Source of the DNA: JBBQSN01 sp963825505 | Lineage (GTDB): Bacteria; Actinomycetota; Actinomycetes; Actinomycetales; CAWJMD01 | Assembly: GCA_963825505.1 (NCBI GenBank) | Contig: CAWGTL010000018.1 | Location: forward strand, 1-64,000 | Direction: 5' to 3' | Length of the DNA stretch: 64,000 bases | In this document: positions 1-9,569 of the stretch, one piece after another | Numbering within the stretch: the first letter of the stretch is position 1 | Layout: every line of letters starts with the position of its first letter | Notes under the pieces: model-generated | Database searches by the model: none | What the model was told of the DNA's origin: nothing | The model's input: only the letters and a program-made list of their open reading frames with translations | Made by a program: the position numbers and the translations under genes

Positions 1-462
1 AAGGCCCGTCACGGCGTCCTCGTCGTCGAGAGCGCGCACGAAGTCGAGCAAGTGCCTGCAGTACCCCTGGACCTGGGCCACCGGGTGCAGCTTGGGAGGA
101 CCGCCCATGCCCGCGACATCCACCAGCACCGGGTCGTCCTCGAACAGCGCCACCTTCGACCACTGTTTCAGCTCGACGACCACGAACGACGCGCGACCCG
201 TCCGTGGGTGCACCCCGGCGAGAACGGCGTCCATCCGTTGCGAGGACAACGGTAGGTGGTGCTCGAGGAGTACCTCCACCTCGCCGAGCCCGGCAGCGAC
301 CAGCTCGCGCGCCAGCACGGGCACGCTGCTCTCCCACGAGCGTGCCTCGGCTGCCGACACACGCCGGCCGTTGGTGAACAACATCTGTCGCATCATCGCT
401 TCGACGAGCGAGGTCGAAGGCATGGTGGCGAGGTCGGCGGCGCTTCGCCGGATCAAGGTCAC
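1..462 (-). CDS. DUF2075-type N-terminal nuclease protein, C-terminus beyond window
   Basis: The reverse strand is open from about 550 down to base 1, so the protein continues beyond the window. It reads IRRSAADLATMPSTSLVEAM, then an Asp followed by VVVELKQW. A D...ExK arrangement of this kind is typical of the PD-(D/E)xK-like N-terminal domain that precedes the helicase part in DUF2075 proteins. I placed the start at the GTG at 462 because homologues as I remember them begin close to the LIRRSA stretch. A second in-frame GTG lies 24 bases upstream and an ATG at 423. The gene is divergent from the MazG-like gene, about 140 bases away. Family assignment is from memory of the pattern; the helicase motifs lie outside the window. 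Confidence 0.7.
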   Translation of the reverse strand, partial: MTLIRRSAADLATMPSTSLVEAMMRQMLFTNGRRVSAAEARSWESSVPVLARELVAAGLGEVEVLLEHHLPLSSQRMDAVLAGVHPRTGRASFVVVELKQWSKVALFEDDPVLVDVAGMGGPPKLHPVAQVQGYCRHLLDFVRALDDEDAVTGL

Positions 463-604
463 GGAATGGTCCCCAGGCAGCACGAACGTGTCGTGCGGGT
501 GGGGGCGTATCCGTGCGTCGCAGAAGGACGCGGAAGCCCGTCGGGCCGCGCTCCGACTCTAGGTGAGGTGCGGTACCGGTGGGTCGGAATGACACACTTG
601 CGTC

Positions 605-949
605 GTGGATGACCTGGCCGAGTTCCAAGCAAGCGTCCGCGAGTTCGCCCGCGAGCGGGACTGGGAGCAGTTCCACGACATCCGATCCCTCGTCCTGGCC
701 CTCACCGGCGAGGTAGGGGAGGTGGCCGAGCTGGTCCAGTGGCTGCCGCAGAGCCCAGCGGGCACCGCCCTGGACCCTGCGCTGCGCGAACGGTTGGGCG
801 AGGAGATCGCCGACGTGCTGACCTACCTCGTACGGCTGGCCGACGTGGCGGAAATTGACGTGCTCGCTGCCGCGGAAGCGAAGCTGCGGTCGTCGCGAGA
901 GCGCTTCCCCGCCGATGAGGTGCTCGGGCGCGCACCGACGCGACTCTGA
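605..949 (+). CDS. MazG-like nucleotide pyrophosphohydrolase (dCTPase-like)
   Basis: A 114-residue all-helical protein, the usual length of the single-domain MazG-like/dCTP pyrophosphatase group. The metal-binding signature is visible: LTGEVGEVAELVQW carries the ExxE pair and EEIADVLTYLVRLAD carries the ExxD pair. Such enzymes hydrolyse (d)NTPs to the monophosphate and pyrophosphate in the cytoplasm. The start is a GTG at 605. It ends 64 bases before the PLD-helicase-DUF3427 gene on the same strand, so the two are probably co-transcribed. NTP pyrophosphohydrolases beside DUF3427 helicases suggest a joint role in DNA defence or repair, which is inference. Confidence 0.85.
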   Translation: MDDLAEFQASVREFARERDWEQFHDIRSLVLALTGEVGEVAELVQWLPQSPAGTALDPALRERLGEEIADVLTYLVRLADVAEIDVLAAAEAKLRSSRERFPADEVLGRAPTRL

Positions 950-1013
950 ACGGCCTGCTCGAACCTCCGGAATCCCGGGACAAGCGCCGTCGACCACGAC
1001 AAGCTGTTTGGCG

Positions 1014-4000
1014 ATGTCGATGCCACTGCCTGACGGGCTGCACGAACGCCTGGTGACCTCGGCGGTTGACGACGCCCTTGCCGACGTGCCCAACCGCTAC
1101 GCGCTCGTCAAGGTCGACGCTGCCGACCAGCCGCATGTTCTGGCGAGGCACGTCTATCAGGCGGTCCGGCGGGCGCTCGAGACAACGGCGGATCCGGAGG
1201 ATCGGCTCGCGCTGATCAATGATCTGCTGGACCGCGTCGACGCTGGGCCGGCGAGCGCGTGCGACCGCCCGCAGAACAGGTGACCGCCGTTTGGCCGGCC
1301 GGCGAGTTCGGCATTGGCGCCCCACCCGTCGTCCGTCCGGCCACGCCGCTGTCGGAGGCCGCGCTACTGACCAATGCGCGGGGTGAGCCCAACCTCGGTG
1401 CCGAGCTGCGCGCCGAGCTCGATACCTGCGACGAGGCGGACCTGCTGTGTGCCTTCGTCAAGTGGCACGGGCTGCGCCTGCTCGAGGCCGAGCTCACGCG
1501 ACTACGCGAGCGAGGCACATCGCTGCGCGTCATCACCACCACCTACATGGGGGCTACCGAGCGTGCGGCCCTCGACCGCCTCGTTCGCGAGTTCGGCGCC
1601 GAGGTGCGGGTGCAGTACGACGATGCCCGTACCCGCCTGCACGCCAAGGCGTGGATGTTCCGGCGCCAGACGGGCTACGACACCGCCTATGTCGGCTCGT
1701 CCAACCTGTCGCGCGCTGCCTTGCTTGACGGGGTCGAGTGGAACGTGCGGCTGTCGGCCGTTGCTACGCCCACCCTCTTGGACAAGTTCCGACTCACCTT
1801 CGACAGCTACTGGTCCGACGAGTCGTTCGAGCACTACGACCCTGACCGCGATCGCGACCGGCTCGACGACGCTCTGGCCGAGGCCGGCGGGCGGACGCGA
1901 GGCGATCGCGTCACCATCTCGCTTGCCGGCCTTGAGGTCCGTCCATACCCATACCAGCAACAGATGCTTGACTCGATCGAGGCCGAGCGGGTGGTGCACG
2001 ACCGGCATCGGAACCTCGTCGTCGCTGCGACAGGCACGGGCAAGACGGTGCTCGCTGCGCTCGACTACCGGCGTCTCTGCGACGGCCCGGATCGCCCTCG
2101 TCTGCTGTTCGTCGCCCATCGTCGCGAGATTCTCGAGCAGGCGCTCCGCACGTACCGCGAAGTGCTGGCCGACGCCACCTTCGGCGAGCTGTACGTCGGC
2201 GGGCTGCGGCCTGAGCGCTTCACGCACGTCTTCGCCAGCATCCAGTCGCTGGGCTCGTTCGGCGTCACGAACATCCCGCAGGACGCGTATGACGTCGTCG
2301 TGATCGATGAGTTCCACCATGCCGAAGCGAGCACGTACCGCCGGCTGCTCGACCACCTGCAACCCGAGGAGCTCCTTGGCCTCACCGCCACGCCCGAGCG
2401 GGGCGACGGCGTCGACGTCCGCGCCCTGTTCGACGGTCGGATCGCCGCGGAGCTCCGTCTGTGGGATGCACTCGGTGCAGACCTGCTGTGCCCGTTCCAC
2501 TACTTCGCCGTTGCCGACAACGTGGACCTCAGGTCGGTGTCGTGGACACGCGGCCGCTACGACGAGGACGAACTGGCGAACCTCTACACGGGCAATCACG
2601 CCCGCGCCGCCATCGTGCTGACCCAGCTACGTGACAAGGTGCTCGATCCCGGCGGCATGCGCGCTCTCGGATTCTGCGTGAGCACCGACCACGCCAAGTT
2701 CATGACTCAGGTGTTCAACGACGCCGGACTCGTGGCGCGCACCGTGCTCGGAGAGACGAGCCAGGTCGATCGGGAGCAGGCACTGCGGGACCTGCGCAGT
2801 GGCGACGTGCAGATCCTCTTCACCGTCGACGTCTTCAACGAGGGGCTCGACGTGCCGGACGTCGACACCGTGCTGTTCCTCCGCCCTACAGAGAGCGCGA
2901 CGATCTTCCTTCAGCAGCTCGGACGCGGCCTGCGCCGGACCCGCGACAAGGCCGTCCTCACGGTGCTGGACTTCGTCGGGCACCACCGCAAGGAATTCCG
3001 CTTCGACCTCAAGCTTCGGGCGCTGACGGGGCAGTCGCGACGTGAGCTCGAGCGGGACATCGAGCGCGGCTTCCCGTTCCTGCCGTCGGGCTGTCAGATC
3101 GTCATGGACCGACAGGCGCAGCAGGTGGTGCTCGAGAACATCCGTGGGCAGGTCGCCAACAGGTGGAAGGACCTCGTGCAGGAGCTGCGCCGCCTCCCGG
3201 ACGTCAACCTGCAGGCGTACCTCGACGAGACCGGGGTGGAACTCTCAGACGTGCTGAGGCAGGGTCAGAAGTCGTGGACCCAGCTTCGGCGCGACGCCGG
3301 CCTGGTGACCACGCCACCGTCGGAACCCGAGTCAGCACTCCTCAAGCGCATGCGGGCGTTCGTCCACGTCGACGACGTGACCCGTGCCGAGGGTTACCGC
3401 CGGTTGCTGGCCTCCAGCACGTCGTACGTCGACCTTGCTCCTGCCGACCAGCGACTCGCACGCATGATGTTCTTCTCGCTTCACCCGGGTGCCGGCGGAT
3501 TCGCGACGTACGACGACGGTCTGCGTCAGCTGAGGGCCGAACCACTCATCGTGGAAGAGCTGGAAGCGATCGTGGAGCTCGGTTTCGACGGTGCCCGCCA
3601 CACTGTCGGGCGGCCTCGGTCGTGGCCTCGAGGACGTGCCTCTGAGATTCACGGTCACTACCAGCGGGAGGAGATCCTCGCCGCCGTCGACTATGCATCA
3701 CTGACGCGGAAGCCGACGAGCGTCATGCAAGGCGTCGCGTACGTCGAGTCATCGAATGTCGACCTACTGTTCGTCACGCTGCGCAAGTCGGAAGCCGACT
3801 TCTCGCCGACCACGATGTACCGCGACTACCCAATCAACGCGACGACCTTCCACTGGGAGTCGCAATCGACAACGTCACTGTCGTCGCGAACCGGGCAGCG
3901 GTACATCAACAACCAGAGCACGGTGCTGCTGTTCGTCCGCGAGCAGCAGAAGAACGAGTTCGGCACTTCGCCGTACCTCAACTTGGGTCGGGTGCGGCAC

Positions 4001-4100
4001 GCTTCCCACACGCGGTGAGAAGCCGATTGCGATCACGTGGGAGCTCGACGCGGCTGCCCCGAGCGAGTTCCTTCTGTCGGCAGCACTGATCGAGCACTGA
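1014..4100 (+). pseudogene. PLD nuclease - DEAD/DEAH helicase - DUF3427 protein, two frame changes
   Basis: The longest frame (1259-4018, 919 aa) has a phospholipase D-type motif (HAKAWMF, then VGSSNLS) near residue 130, Walker A ATGTGKT near 260, Walker B VVIDEFHH near 350, and the SF2 motif QQLGRGLRRT near 555, followed by a DUF3427-like C-terminus. The first 80 or so residues (MPLPDGLHERLVTSAV...) are in another frame from 1014, which ends at 1283. The expected C-terminal end (GEKPIAITWELD) is in that same other frame, ending at 4100. The full protein therefore needs frame changes near 1240-1256 and near 4000. Both flanks read well, so these may be sequencing indels. The predicted product is a nucleic-acid translocase with an attached nuclease. 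Confidence 0.8.
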
Positions 4101-4241
4101 TGTTGACCGGCCGCTGGATATGTCTCGCTCGTGAGGCGTGAGCCGTGAGGAACGCACCGACCGCCGCAGGTGCGAATTCCGGTACGTGACCTCAAGATCA
4201 TGCGGTGAATTGCCGACGTCTCACCCGACGAGGGGAGCCGC

Positions 4242-6337
4242 ATGGTCGCGGGAGCATCGGCAGGGGAGAGCGCCGAGCTGGCGCTGCAGCGCGCCCGGGC
4301 GCTCGAGGAGCAAGCGGCGGCGCAGCGAGCGCTGGCTGGCAGGATGACGGTGGCGAACAAGACCGAGCTGCGGACGTCCCAGCTGCTGTCGAGGCTCACG
4401 CCGTTCGGGTACCTCCAGCTCACCGACCGCCGGTGGCCGGGTCGTCCAGCGCGAACGTCGACCTGGTGCTGATCGGCCCGAGCGGGGTCTACGTCGTCGA
4501 CACCAAGTGCTGGGCCGACGTGTCGATCGTCCGCGACCGCATCTTCCGTGGTCAGGAGGACGTCACGCACGAGCTGGACGGTTGCGCGAGCCTCACCGAC
4601 CTGACACGCGCCGACCTGGCGGAAGCAGGCTTGGCGCCGACGGAGGTCGTCGCCGTGCTCGTGCTCGCAGGCCTGCGCGGCGTCCAGGAGGACCTCAGCG
4701 GCATCAAGGTCGTCGGGGAGCACGACCTGCTGGGGTTCGTGGCGCGCCGCGGGGACCGGCTGCGCGAGACCAGGTCGACGCGGTGCTCAGTCGCTGCCTG
4801 GCGCTGTTCCCGCCGATGAGCGCTCCGTCCGCCGAGGTGCCCCGGCCGCGGACGGAGCGGTGGCGTCGCACCGACGCCGGCCGCCGAACCCGCGACACAG
4901 CAGATCGCGCTGATCGACGACACGGACCTCAAGCAGGCCCTCCTCGACGCGGCGATGGCGCAACCGATCGAGGACTGGATGACGTTCCTGCACCCGGAGC
5001 AGGCCAAGCATGTCCAGCGCTCGTTCAATGGACCTGCTCGGGTGCGCGGCGCTGCCGGGACCGGGAAGACCGTCGTCGGGCTCCATCGCGCCGCGTACCT
5101 CGCATCGACCCGGCCGGGTCGCGTGCTGTACACGAGCTTCGTCCGGACACTTCCCGTCGTGCTGCGCGAGTACTACACGCGGCTGTCGCCACAGACTCTC
5201 GACCGGGTCGACTTCGTCCCGGTGCACCGGTTCGCCATCGACCTGCTGAAGGCGCGCGGCTACAAGCCGCGCATCGACCTTCGCGGAGCCGACAAGGCCT
5301 ACCGCATCGCCTGGGCCCAGGTGGGCAAGACCGGGAGCCTCAAGCGCGTCCCCCAGGAGTGGACGTACTGGAAGGACGAGATCGACGCGGTCATCAAGGG
5401 CCGTGGTCTCAGCAGGTTCGAGGACTACGCACGTCTGCACCGCGTCGGGCGCCGCTTCCCGCTGACGGTGGACCAGCGAGAGGCCGTGTGGCGGCTGTAC
5501 GTCGCCTACCAGGAGCAGCTCCAGCTGCTCGGGGTCCACGACCTGAACGACGTCATGATGCATGCGGAGGCCGAGGTCCGAGCCCGCCCGCTCGAGCGGG
5601 GCTACTCGCTCGTGGTGGTCGACGAGGTGCAGGACCTGACCTGCGTCTCCGTGCGGATGCTGCACCACCTCGTCGGTGACCGACAGGACGGCCTGATGCT
5701 CATCGGGGACGGCCAGCAGTCCGTCTACCCGGGCGGGTTCACCCTGACCGAAGCCGGCGTGGACGTCCGCGGTCGCTCCACCGTGCTGCGGCACAACTAC
5801 CGCAACACCGCCGAGATCCTCGCGACGGCCCAGCACGTCGTCGCCGGTGACGTCTTCTCCGACCTCGACGAGCTCGAGGAGGCGGGCCAACGCGACGTCG
5901 TCGTGATGCGGCAGGGTCCGCAGCCCGTTCGTGTCGACGCCGCGGACCTCGCGAGTCACGATGCCGCCTTCCTCCAGGCGCTCCGCGACGCGTGCTCCAA
6001 GATCGGTGTCGGCCCGGGCGATGTCGCTGTGCTCGCCTCCCGCTCGGCGGTCCTCGACCACTACGCGGGCCTGCTGCGCCGGAACGGGTTCGCGTACGTG
6101 CACCTCGAGAAGTACGACGGCAAGCCGTCGGACAAGGTGAAGCTGGGGACGTTCCACCGGGCCAAGGGACTGGAGTTCAAGCACGTGCTCCTGCCTCAGC
6201 TCAGCGACGTCCCCCGACGGGTGCGCCAGGGCGAGTCGGTGGACGACCACCGCGACCGCCTCGAGCTCGAACGGCGAACGCTCTTCGTGGGCATGACACG
6301 TGCCCGGGACGGGCTGTGGCTGGGATACCTCACGTGA
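4242..6337 (+). pseudogene. NERD nuclease - UvrD/Rep SF1 helicase fusion, frame-shifted
   Basis: The start ATG at 4242 follows GAGGGGAG. The N-terminus (ESAELALQRARALEEQ...) leads to DRRWPG, then in another frame ANVDLVLIGPSGVYVVDTKC, which is the NERD (nuclease-related) core. From about 4880 the frame reads an SF1 helicase with Walker A GAAGTGKT (near 5055), Walker B VVDEVQDLT (near 5620), DGQQSVYPGG, and C-terminal FHRAKGLEFKHV and GMTRARDGLW. Frame changes are needed near 4440, 4775 and 4865. Each flank is conserved in type, so either the gene is recently broken or the bases are miscalled. NERD-UvrD fusions are DNA repair or defence type proteins. Spacing to the upstream gene is about 140 bases on the same strand. 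Confidence 0.8.
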
Positions 6338-6372
6338 CGCAGTAGGTCGTCGAGGCGTGGTGGGATGGGGAC

Positions 6373-7000
6373 ATGACGACGACGCGTGAGGTGCTGGGTC
6401 GGGGACCTGTGGTGCCGGTGGTGGTCCTGGACGACGCGGAGGCTGCCGTCCCGCTGGCCCGCGCCCTCCTGCGCGGCGGGATCACGGTCGTCGAGGTCAC
6501 CCTGCGCACGCGCGGCGGCCCTGGAGGGCGTGCGGAGGATCGCCGCCGACGTCCCGGAGGTGCTCGTCGGTGTCGGGACGGTCACCGACCCGAGCGCGGC
6601 TCGCCGTGCCGCCGAGGCGGGCGCCGGCTTCCTCGTGACGCCCGGGTCGACGCCGGCGGTCCTCGACGCCGCCGAGGCCACCGGCCTGCCGCTGGTTCCG
6701 GGAGCCTCGACGGTGAGCGAGGTGCTGCAGCTGCGCGAGCGGGGTCACACCGCACTGAAGTTCTTCCCCGCCGAGGCCTCGGGGGGCAGGAGCTGGCTGG
6801 CCTCGATCGGTTCGGTGCTCCCCGACGTCGTCTTCTGCCCCACCGGCGGCATCGACCCGTCGTCGGTCGCCGGCTACCTCGCGCTGGCGAACGTCGCGTG
6901 CGTGGGTGGCTCGTGGCTCACCCCGGCCGACGTGCTCGCGCGTCGCGACTGGACCGCCGTCGAGGAGCTCGCGCGGGCGGCCACCGCGCTGCGCGGCTGA
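6373..7000 (+). pseudogene. eda: 2-keto-3-deoxy-6-phosphogluconate aldolase (Eda), one frame change
   Basis: A class I aldolase of the KDPG/KHG family that splits 2-keto-3-deoxy-6-phosphogluconate into pyruvate and glyceraldehyde-3-phosphate. The ATG at 6373 opens the frame GPVVPVVVLDDAEAAVPLA and the TIM-barrel Glu segment TVVEVTLRT. The rest, beginning AALEGVRRIAADVPEV, is in the next frame, with VGVGTVTDPSAARRAAEAGA and the Schiff-base lysine in HTALKFFPAE. The switch falls at about 6515 in CGCGGCGGCC, where one extra base explains it. Total length of about 209 residues is normal. It is the last step of the uronate route encoded next door and converges on the IclR gene. Confidence 0.85.
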
Positions 7001-7015
7001 CCGGACCGCCCGCTG

Positions 7016-7810
7016 TCACCCGCCCAGGTCGCGGGTGATCGTCGCGGCCGCCTGCACCACGAGCGCCGAGAGCGGGCGCACCCGTTCGGGTTCCAGCTCG
7101 AACGCGAGCATCGACAGGCTGACGCCGCCGATGGGGGCGCCGGAGTGGTCGAGGACGACCGCGCCGATGCAACGGGTCGTGGGTTCGTTCTCCTCGTCGT
7201 CGAGGCTGTAGCCGCGATCGCGGACGACCTGGAGGTGCTGCAGCATCGTCTCGACCGAGGTGATGGTGCGCTCGGTGCGGGCGGGCATCCCCGCGCGGGC
7301 CAGCAGCGCGCGCACCTCGGCCTCCGGCAGGGCAGCGAGCAGCGCCTTGCCGATCGCGGTGCAGTGCAACGGCATCGCCAGGCCCACCCGGGAGCGCATC
7401 TGGTACGCCCGGCTGCCCTCGACCTTGTCGACGTAGACCGCCTCGTCGCCCGAGCGCACGGCCAGGTGCACCGCGTGGCCCGTCCCGTCCGAGAGCCGCT
7501 GCAGGGTCCCGTGCGCGACGCGCACCAGCGAAGCCTGCTCGGTCGCGCGCCCGGCGACGGCGATCAGGCGCGCGCCCAGGAGATAGCCTCGGCCGCCGTC
7601 CTCGCGGGCCCAGCCGACGGTGACCAGGTCCTGCAGGATCCGGTGCACCGTCGACGTGGGAAGCCCTGTGCGCCGGGCGATCCCGCTGGTCGTGTGGTCC
7701 TCGGTGAGGGCCGACACCACGGCTGCGACCTTCGCGATCGCGTTCATCGGCCGCGACGGCTCGACGAGCGCCTTGGACGCTGCGGCTCTCGTGCTGCGGG
7801 CGCCGCTCAT
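7016..7810 (-). CDS. IclR-family transcriptional regulator (KdgR-like)
   Basis: 264 residues. There is an N-terminal winged helix (AKVAAVVSALTEDHTTSGIARR, with PTSTVHRILQDLVTVGW as the recognition segment), followed by the IclR effector domain (YQMRSRVGLAMPLHCTAIGK, a typical family signature). The ATG at 7810 overlaps the kduD stop by ATGA, so it is translationally coupled to kduD and kduI. An in-frame ATG at 7747 would drop the first 21 residues. IclR members in such loci usually sense 2-keto-3-deoxygluconate or related uronate products and repress the catabolic genes. A 15-base perfect palindrome at 9456-9470, between kduI and the ABC operon, is the best candidate operator. Confidence 0.9.
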   Translation of the reverse strand: MSGARSTRAAASKALVEPSRPMNAIAKVAAVVSALTEDHTTSGIARRTGLPTSTVHRILQDLVTVGWAREDGGRGYLLGARLIAVAGRATEQASLVRVAHGTLQRLSDGTGHAVHLAVRSGDEAVYVDKVEGSRAYQMRSRVGLAMPLHCTAIGKALLAALPEAEVRALLARAGMPARTERTITSVETMLQHLQVVRDRGYSLDDEENEPTTRCIGAVVLDHSGAPIGGVSLSMLAFELEPERVRPLSALVVQAAATITRDLGG

Positions 7811-8580
7811 CGGCCCAGCCAGCCGCCGTCCACCACGAGGACGTGGCCGTTCACGTACCGGGCTGCGGGCGAGGCGAGGAACACCACCGCGCCGACCAGG
7901 TCCTCGGGCTCGCCCCACCGGCCGGCGGGGATCCGCTCGCGGATCGAGCGCTCGCGCTGCGGGTCCTCGCGCAGGGCCGTGGTGTTGTCGGTGCCGATGT
8001 AGCCCGGTGCGATCGCGTTCACCGTCACGCCCGAGCCGGCCCACTCGTTCGCGAGCGCCTTGGTGAGCCCCGCGACCGCGTGCTTGCTCGCGGCGTAGGC
8101 GGGGACCCGCAGGCCGCCCTGGAACGACAGCAACGACGCGACCTGGATGATCGACCCGCCACCGCGCCGCACCATGGCCGCGCCCACGCCCTGGCTCAGC
8201 AGCCAGGTGGCGTGCAGGTTCACGTCGATCACCCGTCGCCAGTCCTCGAAGGAGGTCTCCGCGGCGTCGTCCCTCAGGATCGTGCCGGCGTTGTTCACCA
8301 GCACGTCGATCTCGTGCCTGGCCAGCACCTCCTCGAGCGTGCCGCGGACGGCGTCGAGGTCCGCGAGGTCCGCAGCGACCACGTCGGCCTCCACCTGACG
8401 GGCGCGGACCTCGGTGGCCACGTCCGAGAGCCCGTCCGCGTCGCGGCCCCACAGCACGAGGTCCGCCCCGGCGTCGGCGAGCCCGAGGGCCACGGCACGA
8501 CCGATGCCCGTCCGGGCGCCGGTCACGAGTGCGGTGCGTCCGGCGAGCGAGAAGCGTTGCGCGTGAGTCGGTCCGGTCAC
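7807..8580 (-). CDS. kduD: 2-dehydro-3-deoxy-D-gluconate 5-dehydrogenase (KduD), SDR family
   Basis: A 257-residue classical short-chain dehydrogenase. It has the NAD(P) motif TGARTGIGRAVA, NNAG, catalytic Ser in SIIQVASLLS, YxxxK as YAASKHAVAGL, and APGYIGTDNT after it. KduD interconverts 3-deoxy-D-glycero-2,5-hexodiulosonate and 2-keto-3-deoxygluconate using NAD. The call rests on the SDR fold plus the position directly after kduI. The GTG start at 8580 overlaps the kduI stop as GTGA, and its own stop overlaps the IclR start, giving a tight kduI-kduD-iclR operon. By sequence alone a gluconate 5-dehydrogenase would be possible. Confidence 0.85.
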   Translation of the reverse strand: MTGPTHAQRFSLAGRTALVTGARTGIGRAVALGLADAGADLVLWGRDADGLSDVATEVRARQVEADVVAADLADLDAVRGTLEEVLARHEIDVLVNNAGTILRDDAAETSFEDWRRVIDVNLHATWLLSQGVGAAMVRRGGGSIIQVASLLSFQGGLRVPAYAASKHAVAGLTKALANEWAGSGVTVNAIAPGYIGTDNTTALREDPQRERSIRERIPAGRWGEPEDLVGAVVFLASPAARYVNGHVLVVDGGWLGR

Positions 8581-9395
8581 CGGAGCTCCTGCGTCGGCAC
8601 GGGATCCATGTCGGTGTACGTGAGGTTCTCGCCCGCTGTCGACCAGACGAACCGGTAGGCGCTCGTGCCCGCGCCGAAGTGCACCGACCACGGAGGGCTG
8701 ATCACGGCCTGCCGGTCGGCCAGCACCACGCTGCGGGTCTGCTGCGGGGGACCGCAGACGTGCAGGACGCGTTCGTCGGCGGGCAGGTCGAAGTACAGGT
8801 AGATCTCGGTCCGACGGTCGTGCGTGTGGCACGGCAGGGTGTTCCACACGCTGCCCGGCTCGATCGTGGTGATGCCGAGCGCGAGCTCGCTGGACGCGGC
8901 ACCGCCGTCGTGCACGTACTTGCGCAGCGTGCGGACGTTGGCGTGGCCCGGGTCACCGAGCTCCACCGTCTCCGCGTCGGCGCGGCGGATCAGCGTCGTG
9001 GGGTGCGGCCGGTGCGAGGGGGCGCAGGCGAGGTAGAAGTCGGCGTCGCCGGAGACCGCGACCTGCGCCGTCCCCTGGCTGACGTAGACGATGTCCTCGG
9101 CCTCCACCTCGAACACCTGGTCGTCGGCCGTGACCTCACCGGACCCGGACAGGCAGACGATCCCGACCTCGCGGCGGTCGCACAACCGGTCGGCAGCGAT
9201 CTCGGGAGGAGCGGTCAGCTCGAGCCGGCCACCGCGCGGCAGGGCCCCGCCGACGAGCACCCGGTCCTGCTGCGACAGCGCCCAGGACACCGCTCCCGGC
9301 GTGAACAGGTCCTCCAGCACGAAGCGCTCGCGCAGCTCCTCGGGCGACAGGCGCGGCAGCTCCGTCGGGTGGGTGGCGAGGCGGACGTCGGTCAT
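8577..9395 (-). CDS. kduI: 5-keto-4-deoxyuronate isomerase (KduI)
   Basis: A 272-residue cupin-type isomerase of the usual KduI length. It converts 4-deoxy-L-threo-5-hexosulose uronate, formed when unsaturated uronic acids open, into 3-deoxy-2,5-hexodiulosonate. The metal-site region reads NTLPCHTHDRRTEIYLYFDL, with a later His in PPWSVHFGAGT. I chose the ATG at 9395 because GGAAGGAG stands 7 or 8 bases upstream; longer frames to 9497 would cross the putative operator. It is first in the kduI-kduD-iclR operon and is divergent from the ABC transporter operon. Confidence 0.92.
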   Translation of the reverse strand: MTDVRLATHPTELPRLSPEELRERFVLEDLFTPGAVSWALSQQDRVLVGGALPRGGRLELTAPPEIAADRLCDRREVGIVCLSGSGEVTADDQVFEVEAEDIVYVSQGTAQVAVSGDADFYLACAPSHRPHPTTLIRRADAETVELGDPGHANVRTLRKYVHDGGAASSELALGITTIEPGSVWNTLPCHTHDRRTEIYLYFDLPADERVLHVCGPPQQTRSVVLADRQAVISPPWSVHFGAGTSAYRFVWSTAGENLTYTDMDPVPTQELR

Positions 9396-9455
9396 CGTGA
9401 GCGCTCCTTCCCGACGCGTGACGGCGCCGGAGACGGCAGGGCCCCGGCAATCGTT

Positions 9456-9470
9456 TCCCGTCAGACGGGA
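9456..9470. promoter_or_regulatory. Perfect 15-base palindrome, candidate IclR operator
   Basis: TCCCGTCAGACGGGA is a perfect inverted repeat of two 7-base arms around a single A. It lies midway in the 174-base space between divergent kduI (start 9395) and the ABC binding-protein gene (start 9570). A second small palindrome, GCCCTCAGGGC, follows at 9477-9487. The position suits one regulator acting on both operons, most likely the IclR protein encoded at 7016-7810. The link is inference. Confidence 0.55.
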
Positions 9471-9569
9471 TGGCTTGCCCTCAGGGCGGGACGGCATGAC
9501 ACTATCGCGTCAGCCCGAACCGACACCAGTGGCGCCCTCCCCGCGGCGCCCCGATCAACGGAGATCCGG

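Noticed and set aside
92..612. Forward open frames of 118-156 codons at the left end
   Set aside because: The reverse strand here encodes a recognisable DUF2075-type sequence with an ExK motif, so the forward frames are shadows.
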